Virus record (IMG/VR): IMGVR_UViG_3300045119_000440
Span: 1-29,620 of that record
Source of the DNA: a virus
DNA: 29,620 nucleotides
Reading direction: 5' to 3' (one strand)
Positions within the stretch are counted from its first letter, which is position 1, and every line of letters begins with the position of its first letter. The notes under the pieces were generated by a model. The model saw only the letters and a list, made by a program, of their open reading frames with translations, was not told the origin of the DNA and did no database searches. Below are positions 17,622 to 24,713 of this stretch, in pieces. Made by a program: the position numbers and the translations under genes.

Positions 17622-18980
17622 TCAGACAACCTTGAACTTGAAACCATTGTCGAGTATCTGACGCTCTCCATCGATATCAAACAGGAAAACGATCCTGTAG
17701 ACATTTCTTGGCGGAAGGGAGCTCATGAAAAATCGAAAGTAGTTTCCGTCCTTATCGTATGACAATCTCGTTGTCTCGATGCTACCTGTTCCAAAAGGGA
17801 CCACGACCTCATCGGTGCGGTCGTTATCGATCCTATAGTAAGCCTTGGTCACAACGGATCCAAGTGGCCCCGATGATGACGTGAGCACAACAGCAGGGTT
17901 GTAGTTCCTGTCTCTGACGTATAGCTTCAACCGAGGAACATCGTCCTGTGAGTACTGATCCTTGAGATTTGAGACGTTCACGAAAAAGACATCCTGACCG
18001 AGAGAGACTTGGGAGAAATTATCGGTCGGATGAAATGTCCCTGTCAGGTACGATCTTGATCCTGAGAACCAGATGTCATGAAAGACAGACCCTGAGTACG
18101 ACCCCGTGGAAAGAAGGAAACTGGCGCTGTAGACACCTGGCATTCCCGTGTGAGATCCGGTGACAGTCATGAGCGTCCCGCTCAAATCACCGATCGAGAC
18201 ACTCAGGCTACCTGTTCCGATCCCTGAGATGTCAGCGTATGCTCCCTTCACTCTGTTATACAGGTAGAGTGAACAGGTGTTATCGAAGATGAAGTTGTTC
18301 CTATCGTCCTTGATCGAGTCATCCCAGCTTGCCTCAAGATACGGGACCCTGTCTCCAAAGTGGGTCTCGCGTGAATGAAACATCTTGATGAAGTAATCAG
18401 CATTGCCCGTCTCAAGAGACGATGACATCCTGACCAGGAAACCGTTGTTCGTCACGGTCCCAGACATCCAGCTCTGGACGATGGGAGTCACATCAGCGAC
18501 GATGTCCTCATCTCCGATGTCAAAATGGATGATGGACGATGGAGAGCTCAAAAAATCTCCCCCTGGAGTCGACCAGGCAAGGTTCGATCTCGCGTTGATC
18601 CAGTTGGCAAAACCGATGTCTGAGAAGTCGTCGTTATCCATCCCCCGACCCTCGTCCCATGAACGAGCGAGTGGAAGGATCTCCATGTCAAACGACGACG
18701 GCAGTGTCTGATCATGTCGAGCGTTTTTCAGTCTCAGCTTGTACGTGAGGTTGGAAGGAGCCTGATGACTCGCCGTCAGACTCGAGATCTGAGAGAGATC
18801 GAACTTCATCAGAATTCGAGCAAGACTGCCGCTCGTTATTCCAGCCGATGAACTTACAGGAGCGACCACGAAACAGTTCATTATCTCAGAAGATCCAAAG
18901 TTAGACGCCGTCTGTGGGACACCCCCAACTTGGAAATTGGTGATGAATGTGTCCTGCGATGGAAAGATGCGAAAGATCAC
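17622..18980 (-). CDS. DNRLRE/CBM96-like domain protein in the baseplate cluster
   Basis: This 452-residue protein starts at GTG 18980, overlapping the gp6 stop as GTGA, with GGGAG eight bases upstream. Residues 1-205 follow the DNRLRE (CBM96) pattern: FRIFPSQDTFI at the start, ARILMKFDLSQISSL, LTYKLRLKNA, ILPLARSWDEGRGMDN, FANWINARSNLAWSTPGGDF, DIVADVTPIVQSWMSG and TNNGFLVRMSSS. Domains of this type occur in secreted bacterial surface proteins, and some bind polysaccharides such as alginate. The rest (about 225-452) is beta-rich, with repeated SGS/TGS tripeptides, and may hold two immunoglobulin-like units. Its place directly after gp6 suggests it binds the wedge. Carbohydrate binding is inferred from the fold alone. 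Confidence 0.85.
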   Translation of the reverse strand: MIFRIFPSQDTFITNFQVGGVPQTASNFGSSEIMNCFVVAPVSSSAGITSGSLARILMKFDLSQISSLTASHQAPSNLTYKLRLKNARHDQTLPSSFDMEILPLARSWDEGRGMDNDDFSDIGFANWINARSNLAWSTPGGDFLSSPSSIIHFDIGDEDIVADVTPIVQSWMSGTVTNNGFLVRMSSSLETGNADYFIKMFHSRETHFGDRVPYLEASWDDSIKDDRNNFIFDNTCSLYLYNRVKGAYADISGIGTGSLSVSIGDLSGTLMTVTGSHTGMPGVYSASFLLSTGSYSGSVFHDIWFSGSRSYLTGTFHPTDNFSQVSLGQDVFFVNVSNLKDQYSQDDVPRLKLYVRDRNYNPAVVLTSSSGPLGSVVTKAYYRIDNDRTDEVVVPFGTGSIETTRLSYDKDGNYFRFFMSSLPPRNVYRIVFLFDIDGERQILDNGFKFKVV

Positions 18981-20809
18981 TTGCTTTCTCCCACGATGTC
19001 CTTGACAGGATTCTTCACTTCAAAGATCGAATTGTCAGGACAGTATAGTATGTTGTTCGATGTTGCTGCCGCCACATCAAATGTCACCTGAGAGTATGAG
19101 AGACCGTTTGACTGCAGACCGACGATGTTCCTGAACCCCAGCTGATAGACCGAGATAACTCCGAGGACATCCTGGATCCTAGATTGCAAATCGGAGATGA
19201 TGATCGGCTGTCCGATCTGCCACCTATCAATGTCAAAATAGTCCTGGATCGTCTGCAGGCAGGCAGCGAGCACCTGGACCTTGTTCATCTTCGGTGAAGT
19301 GACGACTCCGAACTGAACTCCTAAATTGATGATGTCACTCTCGAGAATGTTGATCCCGTCGGTGAGCATCCTGAACTGAGAAAGGTACGTTGAGATATTG
19401 TTCTTTAGGGTCGAAGTGGCCTGGGTCAGGTGTCCATCAGGATCCTTCGCGAGCAGGTGTAGATCGAAAGCGAGCAGGCTCACTGTGTCTCTCTTGACAG
19501 TGACCTTCTCAGGTTTTCCGAACCTCGCAGGAAGGGAGAGGACTCGAGCTATCACGTCCTCTCGAGTAACCACCCTATTCTGGGCCGCGAAGAAGGCAGC
19601 GCTGTTCGCCTTGATCTCTGCCACCGATTCTTCAGGAGCACCTCCATCGGTCCTGCTCACGTTAGTACACTCGAGAGAACCGATCACTGATGATTTCTTG
19701 GCAACATCGAGACCAGTCGATGAAAAATCCAAGACTGCCTCATTCACACTCTTGATGGATCCTGGAGGGACATTCGTCTGCGGTCCTCCTCCGACTCGAT
19801 ATGAGACCGTGATCGTCGTATTAACAGGACTCAATCCCAGAGTCCTCGTGCGCAGGAAATTCTGTGGGTCCAACGAAAATGACGAGAACGTCCGTCGACC
19901 AGCGAGCGGTAAAGACAGATCGGCAAGGTTCGGCACGAGTTCATCGTCAAAGCTGATCCCGTCTCCAGAACCGAAGATGATGCTCGTCTTATTGGTCGTC
20001 GGATCCCTATCGGAGATGAATCTCCGTGGAACTGTCTTGAGTCTCAAGACGTAGGGGACAATTGAATTGTCGTCGTTCACGTTCGTCGTCTGATCGAAGA
20101 CTGTCTCCTGTGCCAGGTAGTTCACTTCAAACCACTCATTCCCGTCACTGTCAAACACGGAAATGATCTCGATGACATCTGATTCAGGAAGCTCAACCTG
20201 AAAGAACTGCTGAAAATCGGAGACAGATGTCGAAAATGTCTTCGTCTCTCCTGCGACAACCTGCACATCTTTCCTGATGGCGAAAAATGTCGGAAGACCA
20301 GTAGTGCTATCGAACCGTGATCCTGTCACGAACCTATTATCGGAAGGAGATGATGCACTGAACTGCACATCGTCGAGTGTCTCAAAAATCGTCCCGTTAG
20401 GACCACCGATCTTGGCTCCCTTTCTCAAGATTGGAGAGTAGAGATCGTCTGGGACACGAGAACCGAGCTGGGTCGTCGCAGGAACCTCTATGAAGAACGA
20501 TTCTACACCGCTCGCTGCGCGTTTTCCAGAGGGACGATATCCCCTGCTCTTAGCATTCGAGACAATCGATTCGATCTGTCGAGATGTCTCATCTCTCAGC
20601 TCGTTAAAATTCTGATCGATGTAGAAGGCAAGAACATCTCCCACGAATGACTGAAGCTCGAGTATCGCCATTCCCGGTGAGCTCTCATTGAAATCCTGAA
20701 AGACTCCGCTGTGATGAGCCTGAGAAAACTTGATCAGATCAGACTTAAACGATCTGAAGTCTTTGTTCAGGTATTTTACGCTCTTGTCGAGAACAAAATC
20801 AGTTGCCAT
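18977..20809 (-). CDS. 6: Baseplate wedge protein, gp6/J-like
   Basis: This 610-residue protein starts at ATG 20809, with GAGGAG just upstream overlapping the gp25 stop. T4 gp6 is about 660 residues. It has the marks of the gp6/Baseplate J family: an N-terminal helical part (FRSFKSDLIKFSQAH, PGMAILELQSFVGDVLAFY), a beta-rich centre with IIFGSGDGISFDDEL, and the family-typical stretch ESVAEIKANSAAFFAAQNRV followed by TREDVIARVLSLPARFGKPE near 400-445. In T4 this protein forms the inner wedge ring that triggers sheath contraction. It follows the gp25 homologue, as gp25/gp6 pairs do in most contractile systems. Nothing suggests truncation. Confidence 0.93.
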   Translation of the reverse strand: MATDFVLDKSVKYLNKDFRSFKSDLIKFSQAHHSGVFQDFNESSPGMAILELQSFVGDVLAFYIDQNFNELRDETSRQIESIVSNAKSRGYRPSGKRAASGVESFFIEVPATTQLGSRVPDDLYSPILRKGAKIGGPNGTIFETLDDVQFSASSPSDNRFVTGSRFDSTTGLPTFFAIRKDVQVVAGETKTFSTSVSDFQQFFQVELPESDVIEIISVFDSDGNEWFEVNYLAQETVFDQTTNVNDDNSIVPYVLRLKTVPRRFISDRDPTTNKTSIIFGSGDGISFDDELVPNLADLSLPLAGRRTFSSFSLDPQNFLRTRTLGLSPVNTTITVSYRVGGGPQTNVPPGSIKSVNEAVLDFSSTGLDVAKKSSVIGSLECTNVSRTDGGAPEESVAEIKANSAAFFAAQNRVVTREDVIARVLSLPARFGKPEKVTVKRDTVSLLAFDLHLLAKDPDGHLTQATSTLKNNISTYLSQFRMLTDGINILESDIINLGVQFGVVTSPKMNKVQVLAACLQTIQDYFDIDRWQIGQPIIISDLQSRIQDVLGVISVYQLGFRNIVGLQSNGLSYSQVTFDVAAATSNNILYCPDNSIFEVKNPVKDIVGESK

Positions 20810-20816
20810 TTACTCC

Positions 20817-21215
20817 TCACTGTGTTATGCTGACGTCAATGGCAGAGAACAGGTCGGGCCTTCCATGAAGACTAAATTTCACGTGTACACCTATCGCGTG
20901 CTCGACAAGACTCGGATCGTCTTCCTGAAAGAGGACGACAAGATCATCGATGTTTACGAATGGCATCCATTTCGAGATCTGCGAGTGTATCCTGTCAGAG
21001 ATCTTCTCACGAAGAATGTCTCCGGATTCCATCTCAAAAAAGAACTCGATGAGGTTGCATCCGAAATTGGCATGCATGACCCTCTCTCCCCAGTTCGTCA
21101 ACAGCAGCGACTTGATGTTTTCCTTTACGGCAGAGATCTGATCGCTGGTCGTCTCGAGATATCCAAGAGAACCAGTTGTCTTAGAGAAAGGAAATGTGAA
21201 TCCGATCGGTGGCAT
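20817..21215 (-). CDS. 25: Baseplate wedge protein, gp25-like
   Basis: The ATG at 21215 gives 132 residues, the same length as T4 gp25. A TTG at 21242 would extend the protein by nine residues into the upstream gene and is less likely. The family core is plain: YLETTSDQISAVKENIKSLL, LTNWGERVMHANFGCNLIEF, and the C-terminal half with IDDLVVLFQEDD. Gp25 has a lysozyme-like fold without catalysis and links the inner baseplate to the sheath initiator. The stop of the preceding gene (21219-21217) is one base before this ATG, and gp6 follows seven bases later, so the three are probably co-translated. Confidence 0.93.
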   Translation of the reverse strand: MPPIGFTFPFSKTTGSLGYLETTSDQISAVKENIKSLLLTNWGERVMHANFGCNLIEFFFEMESGDILREKISDRIHSQISKWMPFVNIDDLVVLFQEDDPSLVEHAIGVHVKFSLHGRPDLFSAIDVSITQ

Positions 21216-21216
21216 C

Positions 21217-21720
21217 CTATGTGACTGGAAGTATCGAGACAATTGACGCAGGAGGAATCGTGGTCGCGGTCACAGTCAACAGCGTTGTATACTTATGGAG
21301 TATCTTGGAGATTTTGTCTGTCGCATCCTCGAGAGACTGCGGTCCTTCCGACAACATGCTCGAAATCTCTGGGGCTATTCCTGCTAACGGAACAGGGATC
21401 GTGGGATTTATCGGAATGAATCCCGGACCAGTCCAGACGACAGGAGTCCAATACGCAATGAGTCCCGGTGCCCATCCCGTCATCAGAGGAGCGATGAGCG
21501 CTGAGGCGAGGACTGACTTGATGCCAGGAGAGACTATCGAGAGTGTCCCGGCGGTCGGAGATCCCGAACTCACGTAAGAATCGTACGCATCAGCGAGAGA
21601 GTTTGCGACAACGATAGGTATGTTCGGAGGATCCCATGCGATGTTTTCCGGATCCTCATTGAACGTCTTCTGAAGAGCCTGTATCAGGCTGCTCTTGAGC
21701 GTGTCAGAAGAGAGAGCCAC
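21217..21720 (-). CDS. Conserved phage protein of unknown function between spike and gp25
   Basis: This 167-residue protein starts at GTG 21720 (MALSSDTLKSSLIQALQ), three bases after the stop of the spike gene. An ATG two bases earlier (21722) is out of frame. The N-terminal third is helical. The middle (about 65-120) is rich in Pro, Gly and hydrophobic residues (LIAPLMTGWAPGLIAY, GPGFIPINPTIPVPLAG), and a helix with SMLSEGPQSLEDATDKI follows. The C-terminus is beta-like and hydrophobic. I recall similarly arranged small proteins beside gp25 in large myoviruses, but no function. It may be a baseplate component or chaperone. The hydrophobic middle could suggest membrane contact, but no clean transmembrane helix is seen. 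Confidence 0.75.
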   Translation of the reverse strand: MALSSDTLKSSLIQALQKTFNEDPENIAWDPPNIPIVVANSLADAYDSYVSSGSPTAGTLSIVSPGIKSVLASALIAPLMTGWAPGLIAYWTPVVWTGPGFIPINPTIPVPLAGIAPEISSMLSEGPQSLEDATDKISKILHKYTTLLTVTATTIPPASIVSILPVT

Positions 21721-21723
21721 ATC

Positions 21724-22383
21724 TCACTTCACTTTTGCTGTCTGAGAGCTCAAAAGGATGTCGGTCATAGGAACTACTGGGGGAGATGTGTTACCGACAG
21801 GAGAGATGTGCGCGTGAGCATTAAAGAATGTCATGAATGCATCACCCAGGATCAACCTATCGATCGCTCCTGGACCCAGCTCAATGTTACTTCCGTCGAC
21901 AGTGATCTTGTCAGAGCTCATCCTGATGCTCGAGTTTCCTATCTTGATCGCACACTGATCTCCATCGAGATGAATGTAGTTGTTCCCTCCATCCATGAAG
22001 ATCTTGACAGATTTCCTTCCACATACACGGACAGCATCGCTCTTCATTATCACAGCAGGCAGAGAATTATCTGGAGACTCGAACGATGAATCAAGGTTCG
22101 TATCGACGTCGGTCTTCATCGACAGATAGAGGTACGATGAGTCCTGAGTGACGTCAGGATTTCCATCACGGTCTTTCCTACCGACGACAAGATGGATCGC
22201 TCCAGCGAGCTTTCCTCCACCAGCCGATCCTAAGTGACCCAATCCATCATCTATCTTGGCAGGACCATGGTTGGCACGATCTGTTCCCAAGATGATCAGT
22301 GAGTTGTTCGAACCCTGAAGGGTGTAGTCACCGACCCTCCTGATGAAAGAGGGAACGTTCTCTTGGACGATGTCAAATTCCAT
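21724..22383 (-). CDS. Tail spike/needle protein, gp5 C-terminal or gpV-like, with HxH near the tip
   Basis: This 219-residue protein starts at ATG 22383, six bases after the hub gene. Residues about 125-185 show the alternating short strands of a trimeric beta-helix (VRVCGRKSVKIFMDGG, NNYIHLDGDQCAIKIG, NSSIRMSSDKITVDG, SNIELGPG). LILGDAFMTFFNAHAHIS and TSPPVVP follow, as at the end of gp5- and gpV-type spikes. His190 and His192 form an HxH motif like the one that holds iron at the tip of the P2 and phi92 spikes. Here the OB fold and the needle are separate genes, and no lysozyme domain is present in either. The role is membrane piercing upon contraction; metal binding is inference. Confidence 0.85.
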   Translation of the reverse strand: MEFDIVQENVPSFIRRVGDYTLQGSNNSLIILGTDRANHGPAKIDDGLGHLGSAGGGKLAGAIHLVVGRKDRDGNPDVTQDSSYLYLSMKTDVDTNLDSSFESPDNSLPAVIMKSDAVRVCGRKSVKIFMDGGNNYIHLDGDQCAIKIGNSSIRMSSDKITVDGSNIELGPGAIDRLILGDAFMTFFNAHAHISPVGNTSPPVVPMTDILLSSQTAKVK

Positions 22384-22389
22384 TTGGAC

Positions 22390-23007
22390 TCATGCGAAGA
22401 GAGAACTCAAGTTTCCTCCGACCTTCGACTCTCCCGCGTCTTCGTCAGTCTTGAGAGGATGAGGATCTGATCCGACATCCCTGCTGTCATCGAACTTGTT
22501 CGCGAGCGAATTAGAGGCAGGATCTTTGAAAGAATCCTGTCCTCTGAAGAAATTAAAATTCTCCTGACCTGGAACCTTTCCGACCCACAATCCGTGCTCC
22601 ATCTCGATATCTTCAAACATCACATAGACATGCTCTCCCGGCTTGATCGGGATCGACATGTGCTCAGGAAAAAGGGGCCAGAACACCCTCAACCTGTCAT
22701 CTGTTATGAACTGATCAGAGCCCTCGCTTATGATTCGAGCTTTGATGCTGTTCTTCGGATTGACAGGACCGATGTTCGCGACAAACTCGACGCTCTTTCC
22801 GTCAAAGACGTGTGACACTTTTCCCTGTCCATCAGGATTCTCAAGGAGTCCGCCTATGACATCCACAGCAGCGACAGTCGCTCGAGACAGAAGACTTGGA
22901 TTTTCACCTCGACTCTGAAGAAAACCCTGAGATGACTGTCTGATTACTTCAGAGAGAAAGAGCTCAGGCTTGAAAAATTTCTCCTTATATTGTTGTTCCT
23001 GAGACAT
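22390..23007 (-). CDS. Baseplate hub OB-fold protein, gp5 N-terminal/assembly protein V-like
   Basis: This 205-residue protein starts at ATG 23007, overlapping the upstream gene by 23 bases; GGAG lies nine bases upstream. Residues about 60-150 form an OB-fold like that of gp5 and VgrG hubs: GKVSHVFDGKSVEFVANIG, NSIKARIISEGSDQ, LRVFWPLFPEHMSIPIKPGE, HVYVMFEDIEMEHGLWVGKV. The C-terminal 55 residues are polar and look disordered (DDSRDVGSDPHPLKTDEDAG). There is no T4-type lysozyme domain, so cell-wall cleavage must be done by another protein or not at all. It probably joins the tail tube to the spike encoded immediately downstream. Confidence 0.88.
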   Translation of the reverse strand: MSQEQQYKEKFFKPELFLSEVIRQSSQGFLQSRGENPSLLSRATVAAVDVIGGLLENPDGQGKVSHVFDGKSVEFVANIGPVNPKNSIKARIISEGSDQFITDDRLRVFWPLFPEHMSIPIKPGEHVYVMFEDIEMEHGLWVGKVPGQENFNFFRGQDSFKDPASNSLANKFDDSRDVGSDPHPLKTDEDAGESKVGGNLSSLFA

Positions 23008-23206
23008 CGGGAATTGCTCCCACGAGAAGAGATCCTTGGCCCCTCCTCTTCAGTTCTTCGTATAGGATCGAACACTCAAGACGCAAGTTTCCGATCTTTT
23101 GGACCTTCGGTCCGACATCCTTGAGCAAGGAATCGATCTCAAAAAGTATCGTGGAGAGTCTCGAACGTATTTCGATCAGATCGACTTCTTCCAAATGATC
23201 TGACAT
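22985..23206 (-). CDS. Small predicted coiled-coil protein, unknown
   Basis: This 73-residue protein starts at ATG 23206, five bases after the upstream stop, and overlaps the hub gene by 23 bases. Residues 5-55 look like one or two amphipathic helices (IEIRSRLSTILFEIDSLL, GNLRLECSILYEELKRRG). The last 18 residues are flexible (LLVGAIPDVSGTTI). No family is recognised. Its place between the sigma factor and the hub suggests a baseplate assembly or tail accessory protein. Confidence that it is a gene comes from the tight packing on both sides. Confidence 0.7.
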   Translation of the reverse strand: MSDHLEEVDLIEIRSRLSTILFEIDSLLKDVGPKVQKIGNLRLECSILYEELKRRGQGSLLVGAIPDVSGTTI

Positions 23207-23211
23207 TTGAT

Positions 23212-23532
23212 CTAGTTTCCTGAAGCTTGATCGATCACGTCAAAGATGTTCTCGCGATCAGAATTCTTGAGACCATGGTCTTTCTCTGGATCTGACTTGG
23301 AGTTGGTCTTGAGAAGCTCAATGAGCTGGGAGTTCGATTTTATCATGCACTCCTGCAATTTGGCGATGTACTCGACAGAGGCAAGTCCTGCCAGATCATC
23401 GTCCTTTGTCACGGAACGCAATGAATCGATCAGGTTCTTGATCCTGCTCCGATCTTCTCGAACATTGTCGTAGATCTCCTTGGAAAGACCCACAGTGTCT
23501 CCGGAATTATTGTCTCCCTTCATTGAATTCAT
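23212..23532 (-). CDS. Small helical protein of unknown function
   Basis: This 106-residue protein starts at ATG 23532, overlapping the end of the sigma-factor gene by 26 bases. The alternative ATG at 23523 lacks any upstream ribosome binding site, while the first has a weak one (GTGGA). It is highly charged and mostly helical (NVREDRSRIKNLIDSLRSV, VEYIAKLQECMIKSNSQL), with a polar linker SKSDPEKDHGLKNSDREN and a short C-terminal helix. No recognised domain. The overlap with the gp55-like gene suggests coordinated expression. Confidence 0.7.
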   Translation of the reverse strand: MNSMKGDNNSGDTVGLSKEIYDNVREDRSRIKNLIDSLRSVTKDDDLAGLASVEYIAKLQECMIKSNSQLIELLKTNSKSDPEKDHGLKNSDRENIFDVIDQASGN

Positions 23533-24178
23533 TGTTCCACTCTACGTAGAGATCTTTGATCTTCTTGAGACTGGTGACCACCTGCTTTGTCGAAAGCCCT
23601 GTGAGCTCTCTCAGATAAAGGTACACAGCCTTACGATTATAGATAGTGACCAGATCGGAGTTTCCAATGAGGAAGATGACGGCCTCGAGTACCTGACGCT
23701 CGGTGGTCTTCTTCAGTTTCGATTTCCACTGACTCATTCCCTCCCCAAATTTCACCCACCTCTCCTTGTCGAGGAGAGAATCTTCGTAAGGTTGCACGCT
23801 GAAGTTCGGATCTTTCCTGACCACCTCGTGATCAATGTCGTAGTGGAGTTCCACTTCGAGCTGAATCTTTCTCTTCCGCTCCCTGATCTTCTGGATGAAC
23901 CAGTTCTTGGCGACGACATTGAAGTAGGAGAAACCCTTCGTGCCTTGATCTGAGTTAAAACGAGGAAGTTGCTCATAGAGATTCGCAAGACAGTCTCTCT
24001 TCAGGGTATCGACATCATCAAGATTGAAGAATCCATACACGTAGATCAGGTTCTCGATCAATTTTTCAAATGCTGGTCTGATCCCATCATTGAACAATCG
24101 ATGCTTCTCATCTCCCAGTTGGGCTTCGATGAAAAGCTTGATGTATCGATCGGTATCTTTCGTGAAATAATCTGACAT
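23507..24178 (-). CDS. 55: T4 gp55-like late-transcription sigma factor
   Basis: This 223-residue protein starts at ATG 24178, 12 bases after the upstream stop. It resembles the short phage sigma factors of the gp55 group: a helical N-terminus, then RFNSDQGTKGFSYFNVVAKN followed by WFIQKIRERKRK at about residues 73-104, corresponding to sigma region 2 (core binding and -10 recognition). LTGLSTKQVVTSLKKI near the C-terminus is helix-turn-helix-like. T4 gp55 (185 residues) directs host RNA polymerase to late promoters together with the sliding clamp. No TATAAATA promoter was found in this window, so the target sequence may differ. It sits between the sugar operon and the baseplate core, which would allow co-expression of both. 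The assignment rests on region 2. Confidence 0.82.
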   Translation of the reverse strand: MSDYFTKDTDRYIKLFIEAQLGDEKHRLFNDGIRPAFEKLIENLIYVYGFFNLDDVDTLKRDCLANLYEQLPRFNSDQGTKGFSYFNVVAKNWFIQKIRERKRKIQLEVELHYDIDHEVVRKDPNFSVQPYEDSLLDKERWVKFGEGMSQWKSKLKKTTERQVLEAVIFLIGNSDLVTIYNRKAVYLYLRELTGLSTKQVVTSLKKIKDLYVEWNNEFNEGRQ

Positions 24179-24190
24179 TCAATCTCTCTT

Positions 24191-24529
24191 TCACACGACG
24201 ACTGGCGGGTTTTTCGAAACCTCCCTGGTTTTGGGACGAAGATCCCTGTTTGATGCTTCTCCCATCCTCGACACATATTCCTTAAGTCTCGAGTTGATGA
24301 TCATCATGTTGTGATGAGCTGTCTTCACTTCTTGAACGTCTGATAAGACAGGAGTTCGACTCAACTTATCAAAAAACTCGATATTGACAGCGATATCATC
24401 TACAAGCATCTCAAAGAGACGATCGAATTGGAGCAACCTGGCGAGCAATCTATATGAGATGAGAGACAGAGCAATGACGGTGATCAGAAGAAAACATGAG
24501 AAAACGATCAATGAAATGATCGGACTCAT
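24191..24529 (-). CDS. Small protein with one N-terminal membrane segment
   Basis: ATG 24529 gives 112 residues. It is preferred over ATG 24538 because AGGA lies eight bases upstream of 24529, while the earlier ATG directly abuts it. Residues 3-27 (from PIISLIVFSCFLLITVIAL) are a strong transmembrane helix, followed by basic residues (YRLLAR), which suggests an N-out, C-in orientation with a cytosolic helical tail. The C-terminus is basic and Pro-rich (PKTREVSKNPPVVV). No homologous family is recognised. A spanin, holin or antiholin role cannot be excluded but is not shown. Confidence 0.72.
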   Translation of the reverse strand: MSPIISLIVFSCFLLITVIALSLISYRLLARLLQFDRLFEMLVDDIAVNIEFFDKLSRTPVLSDVQEVKTAHHNMMIINSRLKEYVSRMGEASNRDLRPKTREVSKNPPVVV

Positions 24530-24530
24530 G

Positions 24531-24713
24531 TCAGTCATCCTGGTCAGGAGGACCGTAATTCCTGCCCTTGACATATTTCGATGTCAGACACACGCGATCA
24601 TTTCTGATCTCAAGATCGACATCTCTGAGAGACTGAGAGATGTCTTTCATGTCTACCAGTCCTCGACGTACAATTTCGACGATTTCCAACAACGTATCTT
24701 CTCCGAACTTCAT
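24531..24713 (-). CDS. Small acidic-helical protein of unknown function
   Basis: This 60-residue protein starts at ATG 24713, overlapping the kinase stop as ATGA. The first 35 residues look helical (EDTLLEIVEIVRRGLVDMK), followed by a conserved-looking tail (LTSKYVKGRNYGPPDQDD). No family is recognised. The exact ATGA overlap upstream and the close start of the next gene support it as a real gene. Confidence 0.65.
   Translation of the reverse strand: MKFGEDTLLEIVEIVRRGLVDMKDISQSLRDVDLEIRNDRVCLTSKYVKGRNYGPPDQDD

Noticed and set aside
1-18980. Diversity-generating retroelement acting on the adhesins
   Set aside because: No reverse transcriptase gene and no template/variable repeat pair was seen in the window.
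19398-20054. Long plus-strand open frame (218 codons) opposite gp6
   Set aside because: It lies wholly antisense to a clear gp6-like gene, has no recognisable domain, and its codons mirror the minus-strand gene.
20817-21242. Longer gp25 start at TTG 21242
   Set aside because: ATG 21215 gives exactly the length of T4 gp25 and avoids the overlap with the upstream gene.
23480-23953. Plus-strand open frame (157 codons) opposite the sigma factor
   Set aside because: Antisense to a gene with a recognised sigma region; no ribosome binding site or family.
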